Source: Mycoplasmopsis pulmonis | Lineage (GTDB): Bacteria > Bacillota_I > Bacilli_A > Mycoplasmatales > Metamycoplasmataceae | DNA length: 64,000 bases | NCBI RefSeq assembly: GCF_900660575.1 | Contig: NZ_LR215008.1 | Span: forward strand, 806,001 to 870,000 | Direction: 5' to 3' | In this document: positions 21,760 to 32,293 of the stretch, one piece after another | Layout of the letters: the number at the start of each line of letters is the position of its first letter | Position numbering within the stretch: the stretch's first letter is position 1 | The notes under the pieces: generated by a model | Told to the model about the DNA's origin: nothing | Databases searched by the model: none | Seen by the model: only the letters and a program-made list of their open reading frames with translations | Made by a program: the position numbers and the translations under genes

Positions 21760-24700
21760 TTAGTTTGAGTCATTAGGATCTAAAACTAGATCAGTTCAAA
21801 TTAAGGTATGTCTACTTATTACTTCATAAATGTAACTATATTCATCTTTATATTTTCTTCCTTGAGTGCTTTGAGTTTTTGGTGCTTTAGGTTTTCTTTT
21901 AGAAGGTTTTTTAGAAGTTGTTGTTTTAGTTTGTTTTGCTTCATTATCAACTTGTTGATGAAATTCTTCTTTGTTTAAAGGTGTGTTATTTTCAAAAACT
22001 TTTCATAAATCATAAAAGCCTGTATTTTGAGTTTTTAAATCACCTTTATAAAAAATTTTGTTTAGTGTTCCACTATATTCATTAGTATTGCTTTTCTTTA
22101 AACTATTTGAATTTTCAGCTTTGTCTTCAATTAGACTTTTGTAATTTAAATCCAAAAGTGGTTTGAATGCACTAGCTTCATTTCCAGTAAGAATTCCTGT
22201 GTAGCCCATGAAAAATAGTTCATTGTTAGCTTCATCTAAATTATCGAAATATTCCATTACTTCTTTTGTTCTAAGGGCCTCTGAAACCTCTTGACTTCCC
22301 TGATATTTGTAATTTGTTAGACTAGTTTCTTTAGTATCTTTTGAATTAGATTTATGTGCAAAATCATTTTGAGCAAAAACTACAGTAAAGTCATTTTTAA
22401 CATCACCTTTTGTTGAAAACTTAATACCAAAAGGAGGACGAACATAACTTACTTTTTCACTTGTATTAAAACTACTATTTCATGGTTGGTTTTCATATAA
22501 GTGACCTTTGTTTGTATTTTGATTTTTAAAAGATTCAATATTAAATTTATTTTCTTTGTAAATTACTCCAATATATCTTGCTAAATTTACAGGAAAACCT
22601 TCTCCTTGTTTTTTCTCTGATATAACTTGAACTCATTTATCACTTGAGTCTTTAGATAACTTATTCATCTCCTCTACAATTTTTGTAAGTGTTTCTTCAT
22701 GAACAAGTCCACCTATTCCAACTAAATCTAATTTATTATGATCAATTACTTTTGCAACAGCGAAGGCTTTACTAGCACTTGATTTACCTACGCTTTCATT
22801 AATGTTTCAATAACCAATTTTAACTTTTTTAGCACTAACATCTATGGCATTTTGATTAAGACTTTGGTTGTTTGGGTTTTTACCTATAATTACGTTATTT
22901 TGAGATTCATTTGTTTCTGGTGTTTCTTGGTTTTGAGTATTAGTTGAATTTGAATTATTAACATTGCTTTCAGATTTAGAGATTTCTTCTTTTTTATTAT
23001 CAATATTTTCTTCTTGTTTATTAGTTGAATTTGAATTATTAACATTACTTTCAGATTTAGAGATTTCTTCTTTTTTAGTGCTGCTATTTTCTTCTTGTTT
23101 ATTAGTTGAATTTGAATTGTTTGATTCAGTATTTGTTTTAGTTTCTACTTGGTTAGTTTTTTCTTCATTTTTCAAATTAGAATTAGTGCTATCTTGAGTT
23201 TTTGCGCTAGTGTCTATTTCATCTTTTTTTGTAGATGAATTTTCATTATTTTGTGTTTCATTTTTTGTCTCAACATTACTTGAATTTGAACTTGGATTTT
23301 TTGTAGTTAAATTTTGTTTTTGTTCACTTCTTAGATCATTTTTTGTCTGTCTAGAATTAGAAGTGTTTTGTTCTTTGGAATCATCATTTTCACCATTATT
23401 TGAATGTGAAATTTCTTGATTATTTTCAAGATTTGGGTTTATTTGTGGAGAGGATTCTTTTGAAGGTTGAGTATCATTTTTTGAACTAGATAAATTACTA
23501 TCTTTTTGATCATTTTGTTGTGATTTAATAGCATTGTTTTTTGACTCATCTTGAGAGTCTAATTTTTGATCTTTTTCATTAGTTGTATTTGAATTATTTT
23601 GACTTGCATCACTTATTTTTTTAGAATCATCTTGAGTGTTTTGATTTTGCTCATTATTTGTTTTAGGTTTATCTAAATTTTGTTTAGAATCATTAGAATT
23701 TTCATCTTTATTTTCGCTATTTTTATTTTGATCATCTTTTTGGAGCAGTATTAAATCAGTATAAACAATTGTATGATCACTTATTGCGTGTAATACATAA
23801 GAATATTCACCTTTATATTTGTCTTTTGCTTTTTTTGAACTTCTATATTCTTCAACTTTTGTTTTAAATTCTTCTTTATTTAGAAGATTGTCATCAAAAA
23901 CTTTTCATAAATCATAAAATCCTGAATTTTCAACTTTTAAATCACCTTTATAGAAAATTTTGTCATAAGGATTTGCATATTCTCCTCATCTTTGTGCTAA
24001 GCTTGTTGCATTTTCTTTTACATCTTTAATTAAACTTTTATAACCACTTTGTAATAAAGGTTCAAATGCTTTTGCTTCATTACCTAATTTGATGTTGGTG
24101 TCACCCATAAAAAAGAGTTCATTATTTACACCATCTATTGAATCAAAGTATTCCATTACTTCTTTTGTTCTAAGTGCTTCTGCTACTTCTTTGTGACCTT
24201 GTCCTGAATATCCCTTTGCAGAAATTTCCCCTCTTTCTTCTTTAACACCAGGGGCATCACTATGCATGAACACTACTGTAAAATCATTTTTAATATTTCC
24301 TTTTGTTGAAAATTTGACTCCAAAAGGTGGTCTTACAAAATCTATTTTTTGACCTTTTTTAAATGGATCATCTCATAGCTTATTTTCATAGAATTTTCCT
24401 TTTGATTTTTCTTTGTCATCAAAGGATTCAAGAGTTAATTTATTTTCCTTATAAATTATCCCAACATGTTCTTCTTGTCCACTAGAACCAGTTGTTCCAC
24501 GTTTTTTTAAACTAACTATATAATTCCATTTATCACTTGAGCTTTTATTTAGCTCATTTATAATTGTTTTAACACCATTTTCATTAGTTATTTCCGTTAA
24601 ACCAACAAGGTCTAATTTATTGTGTAAAATCACTTTGGAAATTGCTAAATTTTTAGTAGGTATATTTCCTGATTGATTAAGTACGTTTCAATGTCCAAGT

Positions 24701-25137
24701 CTTACCTTAGTAAGGGTTAAATTTTCATCATTTTTACTTGATGAATTTTCTTTGTTGTTATTGACTGAATTATCATTTTCATTATTTAATTGTTGATTTG
24801 ATTGACTTTGATTTTTATCATTTATTTTTTTAGAATCATCTTGGTTATCTTGCGTTTGATTAGAATCATTTTTTTCATTAGCTTTTATATTTTCTTTAGC
24901 AGAATCAATTTTGTTAGTGCTGTTATTGTCTTCTTGTTGTGTTTGTTGTTTTTGTAAACCTTCATCTTTTGAATTTGAATCAACTTTTTTTGATGGTTTG
25001 TTAATTTGTTCATTTTTATTAGCTTCTTCTGATGCTTGATTTGCTTTTGAATTTATGCCTAAAGAACAAGAAACAATGCTAACAGGAGCTAGAATTAGTG
25101 TGCTAATAAGTGTTAATAAATTTTTTCTTAATTTCAT
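21760..25137 (-). CDS. Surface lipoprotein with two MnuA-like nuclease domains, the second lacking catalytic residues
   Basis: A single 1125-residue frame (UGA=Trp, no stop). The lipoprotein signal ends IVSC with lipid Cys24, so it is anchored on the outer face of the membrane. A polar N/K/S/E-rich linker (25-142) leads to an endonuclease/exonuclease/phosphatase-fold domain (about 143-466) like mycoplasma membrane nucleases, which supply nucleotides from host nucleic acids. Its catalytic positions are intact: E182 in VGLTEI, H292 in FMHSD, D346 and N348 in GDTN, D454/H455 in SDHTI. A second polar linker (467-769), with an 81-bp tandem repeat, leads to a second copy (770-1125). There the same sites read G810 (VGIGG), FAQND, GYTG (978-981) and SRH (1108-1110), so it should be inactive. 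AAAGGA precedes the ATG. Confidence 0.88.
22939..23121 (-). repeat. 81-bp tandem repeat in nuclease linker
   Basis: Two full 27-residue units, each starting NNSNSTNKQEEN and ending EEISKSESNV, and a third partial unit. Units lie at 23121-23041, 23040-22960 and 22959-22939. They keep the frame, so copy-number change would lengthen or shorten the surface linker without inactivating the protein. Confidence 0.8.
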
Positions 25138-25189
25138 GTTTTTTGTCCTTTTTTAGTTTTGTATTTAAATAAATTTTTAATATTTTTAA

Positions 25190-26374
25190 TTAAGTTGCAT
25201 CATTGCCATTTAATATTAAGTCAGTTCAAATTAATGTGTGATCACTTATTGCTGATCTTACATAATAAATTTCTGAATTATTTTTACTGTTTTTGTCAAT
25301 TGCCTTTTTAAATTCTTCTTTGTTTAAAATTTTGTCGTCAAAGACTTTTCATAAATCATAGAATTTAGAGTTTTCAACTTTTAAATCTCCTTTATAAAAA
25401 ATCTTGTCATATGTATTTGCATATTCTCCTCATCTTTGTGCTAAGCTTGTTGAATTTTCTTTTACATCTTTAATTAAACTTTTATAACCACTTTGCAATA
25501 AAGGTTTAAATGCTTTTGCCTCATTACCTACTTTGATGTTGGTGTCACCCATAAAAAAGAGTTCATTATTTACACCATCTATTGAATCAAAGTATTCCAT
25601 TACTTCTTTTGTTCTAAGCGCTTCTGCTACTTCTTTGTGACCTTGTCCTGCATAGCCTGAAGCATTTTCTTCTTTATTTGCTTTAGTTATACTAACACCC
25701 GGAGAGTCGCTATGAACAAAAACTACACTAAAGTCATTTTTGACATTTCCTTTTGTTGAAAACTTTGCTCCAAAAGGTGGCCTTACATAATCTATTTTTT
25801 GGCCTTTTTTAAAAGGATCATCTCATAGCTTATTTTCATAGAATTTTCCTTTTGATTTTTCTTGATCATCAAAAGGTTCAAGAGTTAATTTATTTTCCTT
25901 ATAAATTATTCCGACATGTTCTGCTTGTCCACTAGAACCAGTTGTTCCACGTTTTTTTTGACTAACTATGTAATTCCACTTATCACTTGAGCTTTTATTT
26001 AGTTCATTTATAATTGTTTTAACACCATTTTCATTAGTCATTTCTGTTAAACCAACAAGGTCTAATTTATTGTGTAAAATCACTTTAGAAATTGCTAAAT
26101 TTTTAGTAGGTGTATTTCCTGATTGATTAAGTACATTTCAATGACCTAACCTAATTTTATTAAGCAAAAGATTTGGATTTGAATCACTATTGTTTTTGTT
26201 TGTATTATCACCATTTATGGGATTTTCATTTTGACTAGATTGATTATCATTTTTTTGATTTGATTCATCTTTTTTATTTTTGTTTTCTATTTGATATTTA
26301 TAAACCACATAAGCTAGTCCTCCTAGAATCAAAACTAAAGGAATGCCGAGGAAAATAATTTTTCTTCATTTCAT
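25190..26374 (-). CDS. Membrane-anchored MnuA-like nuclease
   Basis: 394 residues. An N-terminal membrane anchor (residues 5-25, IIFLGIPLVLILGGLAYVVY) has no lipobox cysteine, so the protein is held by a helix rather than a lipid. A polar stretch of about 50 residues precedes one nuclease domain almost identical to domain 1 of the neighbouring lipoprotein. VGLTEM, FVHSD, GDTN and SDHTLIW are all present, so it should be active on extracellular DNA or RNA. Nucleotide identity with 23.8-24.7 kb is very high, which points to recent duplication. AAAGGA is a good ribosome-binding site. The name mnuA fits the family, but which copy corresponds to the described gene cannot be told from sequence alone. 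Confidence 0.88.
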
Positions 26375-26427
26375 ATTTTGTCCTTTCTTTTTATCTTTAT
26401 TTTAAAAAAAATATTAAAAAATTAAAC

Positions 26428-26673
26428 TTATAAAAGCAAGTAATTTAAGTTTCATAAAAATTTTTTTATTCTAGAGTTTTTAGAATAATTTTTATTAATC
26501 AAAAAAAGGACAAAAAAACCTTTATTTGCACAATAAAGGTTCAGAAAATTAGTTATCTTAAAAAAATATGATTTCTTTTTTACAAAAGCGCCATAAAAAA
26601 CAATTGGATCACATGATCATGAATAAATGCATTTAGTTAATAATTTTTTTCTATGAATTAGATTTTTATCCAT
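26428..26673 (-). other. Doubtful 81-codon leaderless ORF
   Basis: An open frame (UGA=Trp) starts at an ATG only 9 nt after a TATAAT box and reads MDKNLIHRKKLLTKCIYSWS... to TAA 26428-26430. It has no recognisable domain, and a terminator hairpin lies inside it. It could be spurious; the promoter and terminator may instead define a small RNA. Confidence 0.2.
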
Positions 26674-26676
26674 TGT
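26508..26676 (-). ncRNA. Candidate small RNA or attenuated leader upstream of the nuclease gene
   Basis: A TATAAT at 26683-26688 (minus) and a strong terminator (AACCTTTATT / AATAAAGGTT, 26517-26541, then seven T on the minus strand) bracket about 165 nt. No gene on the minus strand lies between the nuclease start and the rightward hydrolase gene, so the terminator has no obvious client. It resembles no SRP RNA, tmRNA or RNase P RNA that I can recognise. Confidence 0.3.
26517..26541 (-). terminator. Strong terminator upstream of the nuclease gene
   Basis: Ten perfect base pairs with a 5-nt loop, followed on the minus strand by a run of seven T. The plus-strand side has no T run, so it acts leftward. 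It stands about 140 bp before the nuclease start codon. Confidence 0.7.
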
Positions 26677-26861
26677 TGCAAAATTATAAATTAAATTAAT
26701 TAAAAATAAATGAAAAAAATTTGGTTTTTAAATAAGAATTTTTCAATGCTTAATTATGACTTGAATTTTGAATTTTAACTAAATAAAAAAATAAAAAAAA
26801 TTGTTTTTTTAGTTTAAAACTAAGCCTAAAATTTAATATTAGTTTTTATTTTAAAAAAACA

Positions 26862-26867
26862 TATAAT
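26862..26867 (+). promoter_or_regulatory. -10 element of the hydrolase gene
   Basis: TATAAT ends 8 nt before ATG 26876, and no Shine-Dalgarno follows, so the message is probably leaderless. Confidence 0.5.
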
Positions 26868-26875
26868 TTAATGAT

Positions 26876-27694
26876 ATGTGAAAATCAGTAAGATTAGATG
26901 ATGATACAGAAGCTAATATATACGTTATAGATAAAAAAGCTAAGTCAACTTTATTTGTTGTCCATGGGATGATGGCAAATAGTGATTACTTTTTAAATTT
27001 TAATACCAATGAAATTAAGATCAATTTTAATGTCGTTATAATCAACATGCCAAAGTCCAAATATCAAGATTATGATGATGACATAACACTAAAGTTATTA
27101 AGTAATTTTGTCTACCAAATTTATAAAAAATTAAAAACCAAAAAAAATTATATTTTAGCTCATTCCTTAGGTGCACCAGTTGTGCTTGATTTTGCTGAAA
27201 AAGTTGATGTTGAAAGATACTTTTTTTTAGCTCCTTTTCATCCTGGAATTATTCATTATCCTTCTTATAGACTTTTAAGTGCTTTTCTAAAATCTAAAAT
27301 GTCAAATTTTTTAACTAAACTTACTCCATCAATTAATATAGTTGATGAAATTGATTTAGGTTTTTTTAGAAAAGCTTATGAAAATTATTCACTAATTTTT
27401 AGAGACAATATTTTTGATAGTGATTATATAAAAAAATTAGATAGACAATTTAGAGACAACGCTGATATTAGTTTCTACATTGTAGGTGAAAGAGATCTCA
27501 TAATTTCAGATAAACACTTTAGCGATTATGTAGACACCCTTATGGATCAAAAGCTTTATAAAATTGGCCATGGTCATAATCCTTTTAAATTAGATTATTT
27601 GAAAATAATTAAATTGCTAAATAAGGAAATTAAATTCAAAAGGAGAATTTTTCCTTTATCAATTCTTAAAGATGCAAAGAAAAATCCAAGATAG
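26876..27694 (+). CDS. Alpha/beta-hydrolase
   Basis: Small serine hydrolase, 272 residues, no signal peptide. Strand and oxyanion region LFVVHGMMAN (26-35), nucleophile elbow LAHSLGAP with Ser97, a late acid in VGERD, and the final His in GHGHNP form the expected triad. The pattern recalls RBBP9/YdeN-like hydrolases, but the substrate is unknown. The second codon is TGA (Trp), so a standard-code reading would miss the true start. The stop codon lies inside the terminator stem. Confidence 0.82.
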
Positions 27695-27707
27695 TCTTGG
27701 ATTTTTT
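27681..27707 (+). terminator. Terminator overlapping the hydrolase stop codon
   Basis: AAAATCCAAGA (27681-27691) pairs with TCTTGGATTTT after a 3-nt loop (TAG), then a T run. The loop is the stop codon itself. Confidence 0.75.
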
Positions 27708-27726
27708 CAATGTATAAGATAAAAAA

Positions 27727-27918
27727 TTAAATTAAATTTTTTCTTCTTAAAGTTTTTGCAGTTTTTGCAGAAACTTTTAAATTTACTTTTCTGCCATTAA
27801 CTACAACTGAAACTTTTTGAAGATTTAGATTAAAACGTCTTCTTGTTGCATTAAGAGCATGAGATCTATTGTTCCCAAACATAGGTCCCTTACCAGTTAA
27901 ATCATCTCTTCTTGACAT
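27727..27918 (-). CDS. rpmB: 50S ribosomal protein L28
   Basis: 63 residues, basic: [20 protein letters not shown] with the L28 pattern of TGK, a GN-x-x-SH segment and RRRFN, then [13 protein letters not shown]. Normal length. AAAGGTG is 4 nt before the ATG. A -10 box lies about 30 nt upstream. Confidence 0.96.
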   Translation of the reverse strand: MSRRDDLTGKGPMFGNNRSHALNATRRRFNLNLQKVSVVVNGRKVNLKVSAKTAKTLRRKNLI

Positions 27919-27948
27919 GTAACACCTTTCTATAAGTTCAATTAATGT

Positions 27949-27954
27949 ATTATA
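27949..27954 (-). promoter_or_regulatory. -10 element of rpmB
   Basis: TATAAT on the minus strand, 30 nt before the rpmB ATG. The leader holds a good ribosome-binding site. Confidence 0.55.
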
Positions 27955-27959
27955 ATAGT

Positions 27960-28538
27960 CTGAACATCAATGCTAAGCATTTATTTAAACATTTTACCAC
28001 TTTTATAAAAATGAGCTAATAAATTTTAGCTTTTTTTACTAGTATTAAATGATAAAACGTAAATTTTTATAAGATTTTTAAGAAAATCTTAAAAATGTTG
28101 GTTATAAGATTTATAATTAAAGTGTGAAGATATAATTAATTTAAATAGCCATTATCTTCACAAAATTAAAATTATGAGACATTTTAAAATCTTAAAAAAA
28201 CATAAAATTTATTTTTGAATTTATCATGTGTAACCTTTCTTTTATTTTATTTATATACTTTTAACACATCAAAAAATTTTAATTTCTATATTTTAATCTC
28301 CCAAAATCTCTTTATTTTATTTATTTTTTACTTTTGAATGATACAAAGTCAATTGAAATAACTCTATCAGTAACCTTTGTGTATATTAACTAATTACCAT
28401 TCTAAATTTAATATAGCTCTTTTTATTTTTGTTGTTCATTTTTCTTGCTTTTATAGTTTTTTTTACAAATAATTCAAATAAAAAATTTATGTTTTTTAAG
28501 ATCATAAAAACATGTAAATTTAAATTACTTATTTTTCA
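27960..28538. other. Gene-poor AT-rich stretch with small inverted repeats
   Basis: No open frame with coding character. It contains GTGAAGATA (28124-28132) facing TATCTTCAC (28153-28161) and an AAGATTTT/AAAATCTT hairpin (28071-28090). Near 28235 a minus-strand AGAAAGGTTACACATG resembles the rpmB ribosome-binding site and start, but it opens only about 11 codons. It may be a worn-out duplicate or an RNA region; I cannot assign it. Confidence 0.3.
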
Positions 28539-28540
28539 TA

Positions 28541-28576
28541 AACGCCACATTTTTTATAAAGATGTGGTGTTTTCTT
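28541..28576 (-). terminator. Terminator of the UvrD/PcrA helicase gene
   Basis: ACGCCACAT and ATGTGGTGT form a stem (one G-T pair) around an 11-nt loop just beyond the helicase stop; both sides carry short A/T runs. Confidence 0.55.
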
Positions 28577-28583
28577 TTACCTT

Positions 28584-30788
28584 TTAGTTAATTAGCTTTG
28601 AAATAGATTTATGATTTTTTATAAAAGTTTTAATTCCTTTATGATCATTCATTTTTACATGGATTATTTCATCTTCTTCTTTAACAACTTTACCTACTCC
28701 AAAGTGGTCATGTTTTATAAGATCACCAACTTTAATTTCTTGGTTATCTTTAGCATAATTTTGTTCAACAAATTTTTCTTTTCAGTCAAATGAAACATAA
28801 TCACTATTTTGATAATAGCTATCTGTGTCATTTAAGCTTTTATGTGAAAATCTTTTTTCATAATTTTGAGAAGATGCCAGTCCCATTTCCTCAATAAATC
28901 TAGATATTTCAAGCTCTTCTTTTTCTCTATCTCTTGCTCAATATAAAGTCAAAGGAGCTGTTAAAAAGAGTTGTTTTTTTGCCCTTGTTACAGCTACATA
29001 ACAAAGTCTTCTTTCTTCTTCGATTTCATCATCATAGTCATTACTTTTTAGCGACAAAAAATGTGGAAAATGCTTTTCTGCAAGACCTGTTATAAAAACA
29101 TAATCAAACTCAAGTCCTTTAGCACTATGAGCTGTCATTATTGATACTTGATCACTATTTTCATTTTGATCTCCTGAAGTTAAAAGTGAAATTTCATTTA
29201 AATAATCATCAAGAAGCAATTCAGGATTTTCCTCTTCTCAAAAAGCAATAGATTCATATAGTTGATCTATGTCAAAATCAACTTGATCTTTTCTTTTATT
29301 TCTATCAAAAATACAAAAGCTTTTATAATCAATTTTCTCTACAAGTTTTTCGAGAACATAAGCTATTTTTTGATCGTTTTTTAAAGATTCTCTAGCTTCT
29401 AAAATAGCTTGGATAAATTTTTCTAAATCTTTTAAAGAAAAAAAACTTTGCAAGTTTTTGTTTATGTAAAGATTTTCTAAAAATTCAAAACTTTTTTCAT
29501 AACCTTTTTCAGATGCTAGTGTAATTATTTTTTCAAGTGTCTTAGGACCTATGCTTCTTCTTGGTGTGTTAATTACTCTTATAAAAGAAACTTCAGAAGA
29601 GTTATTAATTAACCTCAAATATGCAAGAAGATCTTTGACTATTTCTCGTTCAAAAAATCTTGTTCCACCATATATTACATAAGGAATAGAATTTTGAAAT
29701 AGCTCCTCTTCTAAATCGCGAGAGTATTTAGCTGTTCTTGTAAAAATTGCTATTTGGCTATATTTTGTTTGTTGGGATAATTCAATTATTTTTTCAACAA
29801 TTCACTTGGCTTCTAGTTTGTTATTGTATTTTGTCAAAAACAAAGGATCAGCTCCTCTAGCAGAGGTGCTAAAAAGGTTTTTTTCCATTCTATTTTTGTT
29901 GTTTTTAATTAATTTATTTGCTATTTCTAAAATGTTTGGAGTTGAACGATAATTTTGCTCAAAATTGATGGTTTTTGTATTTTCAAAATCCTTGTCAAAA
30001 TTAAGCATTATTCTAAAATCTGATCCTCTTCAACTATAAATGTTTTGATCAGGATCACCAACTATTGTAATGTTTTTATTTGAAGCTAAAACTTTAACAA
30101 TTTCATATTGAATAAATGAAGTATCTTGAAACTCATCAACTAAAACATAGTCATATTTACTTGCTCATTTTTGCCTTGTTAAATCAGAGCTTGAAAAAAG
30201 TTCATAAGTTAGAATTATAAGATCATCAAAGTCTAAAAGTGATTGTTTTTTTAAATATGAAACATAGCCTTTATAAATATTTTTTAATAGCGCTAAATCT
30301 TCTTCATTTTCATTGTCAAGTTCTTCTTCAATAGAAGAAAAATATTTGTTTTTTTTCATTTTCGCAATATAGTCAAATGCATCTCAAATAGAAACATCTT
30401 TTGTGGTTATAGCAAGTTCTAAATAAATGCCTTTTAAAATTTGTTTTTTATCAGATTCATCAACTATTTCAAAGTTTTTTGGATAACCAATTTTATCAAT
30501 GTCTTGTTTCAAAATTACATTACACAATGAATGGAAAGTACTTAGCTCAACATGGCTTGCTTTTGGTCCAATCATCTTTAGTGCTCTTTCTTTCATTTCT
30601 CTAGCTGCTTTATTAGTAAAAGTTAGCCCCAAAATTTTTCATGGGGCTATCTTTTCATGTTCTATTAAATAAGCAATTTTGCTCGTTATTACTCTTGTTT
30701 TTCCACTTCCAGCTCCGGCTATAATTCTTAGTGGTCCTTTAGTATAAACTACAGCTTCTTTTTGTCTTTGATTTAAATTGGATAACAT
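28584..30788 (-). CDS. pcrA: UvrD/PcrA-type superfamily 1 DNA helicase
   Basis: 3'-5' DNA helicase used in repair and in clearing replication forks; 734 residues. [13 protein letters not shown] (Q motif), [10 protein letters not shown] (Walker A), [24 protein letters not shown] (DExx box), [31 protein letters not shown] and [11 protein letters not shown] appear in family order. The C-terminus has the PcrA-like [16 protein letters not shown], which contacts partner proteins. AAGGAA is the ribosome-binding site. Many TGA codons are read as Trp. Confidence 0.95.
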
Positions 30789-30885
30789 AATTTATTCCTT
30801 AAAATTGGCAATATCTTAATTTACTATATCAAAAAATAAAAAAATTTCATATGTGTATATGAAATTTAAAAAGTAATTTTATAAA

Positions 30886-32292
30886 TTATAGACCTAATTC
30901 TTCATCAGTTGGAATATTTAAATTTGAACCAACAAATGAGAAAATCTCAGGGCTTTGTTTTAGATATTTTCCTTCAAGAATTCTAATTACAGATTCAATG
31001 GTCTCATTTAAAGGAACATAAACTCCTTTTTCTTTAGTAAAGTTTTCTGCTGTAAAGAATCTTTGTGTAAAGAAGTTTTGTAATTGAAAAGCTTTTTTAA
31101 CAATGATTTTAGAATCTTCTTCAAGTTCATCAAAACCTAAAATTGAAATAATATCTTCAAGTTCTTGATATTTTTGCAAAATATTTTTTGTCTCTAAAAT
31201 TGCTTGGAAATGTCTTGTTCCTATAATTTTTTCATTAACAGAACTTGATGAAGAAGCTAGAGGATCAAAAGCTGGATAGATATTTTTAGCAGCTTGATCT
31301 CTTGAAAGAACCATTGATGAATCAAGGTGTGAAAAGATTGACACAGCTGAAGGATCAGTTAAATCATCCATTGGTAAAAAAACAGTTTCAAAGGTTGTAA
31401 TTGAACCATTGGCATTTAAAAATAAACGATCATGTACAAATGAAACTTCTGTGTCCAAAGTAGGTTGATATCCACCAAGAGAAGGTTTTTTACCAAGAGT
31501 AGCTGAAACCTCTGAGCTAGCTTGAACAAAACGGTAAATATTATCAATAAAAAGTAGTACGTTTTCTTTTTCTCTATCTCTTAAATACTCAGCTGCTGTT
31601 ATACCAACTGGCACAATTGACATTCTAGCTCCTGGAGCTTCGTTCATTTGTGAAATAAACATTACAGTTTTATCTAAAAGTTTAGAGTTTTTAAGTTCAT
31701 CATAGAGCTCAAGTCCCTCACGAGAACGCTCTCCAGAACCAATAAAAATTGAGGAAGTATTTTTCTTTTCTTTTTGTGCTTGTGGAGCTTTGAATTTAGA
31801 AGCGTTGAAAATAATTTCCTTCATAACAACAGTTTTTCCAACTCCAGCTCCTCCAAGAATACCTAGTTTTGATCCTCTTAGAATTGGAATGAAAAAGTCA
31901 ATTGCTTTAATTCCTGTTTCAAGAATTTCATTTTTAATTTCTAGGTTTTTGCTTTTTGTAATTGTTGAGTCAATTTCAACTTTTAGAAGATTTTTTGCAC
32001 TTTTGTCATTTAAACAATTCCCAAGAATATCAAAGACTTTGTTCATAGAAGATTTACCAACTGGAACTTCTAATTTTTTCATTGTGTTTAATACAACTTG
32101 TCCAATGAAAACTCTCTGAGATGTTTTAATTAAAATAGCTCTAACTTCATCTTCTGAAATAATGTTTTTAATCATATAAACATTATTTTCACTACCTACT
32201 AAAATAATCTGGTCAACTTTTGGTTTTTGCTGAGATTTTTCAAATTTAACCTGAATAACATTAGTTCAAATTTTTACTACTATACCTTTCAT
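30886..32292 (-). CDS. F1-like ATPase catalytic (beta-like) subunit of a non-canonical cluster
   Basis: 468 residues; the start at 32292 (after GGGAG) is upstream of an in-frame TGA Trp codon. Walker A GGAGVGKT (147-154), GSGERSREG with the catalytic Glu, LLFIDNIYRF Walker B, and DELEED in place of DELSEED are all present, so catalysis looks intact. It is divergent enough that it belongs to the extra F1-like ATPases known from mycoplasmas rather than the housekeeping ATP synthase. Gene order is 214-residue protein, alpha-like, beta-like. No gamma, epsilon, delta, a, b or c subunit genes are nearby. In other mycoplasmas such enzymes are linked to surface immunoglobulin-cleavage systems; that role is inference here. 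Confidence 0.88.
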
Positions 32293-32293
32293 A

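Noticed and set aside
22939-23121. CRISPR array
   Set aside because: The 81-bp units are contiguous coding repeats with no spacers, and no cas gene is present.
22964-23419. Leucine/serine-rich plus-strand frames opposite the nuclease linker
   Set aside because: They are the complement of the low-complexity linker, which makes any frame look repetitive and hydrophobic.
21760-25137. Two or three independent nuclease genes
   Set aside because: All parts share one frame, and I read the linker codon by codon without finding a stop or an internal ribosome-binding site, so it is a single gene.
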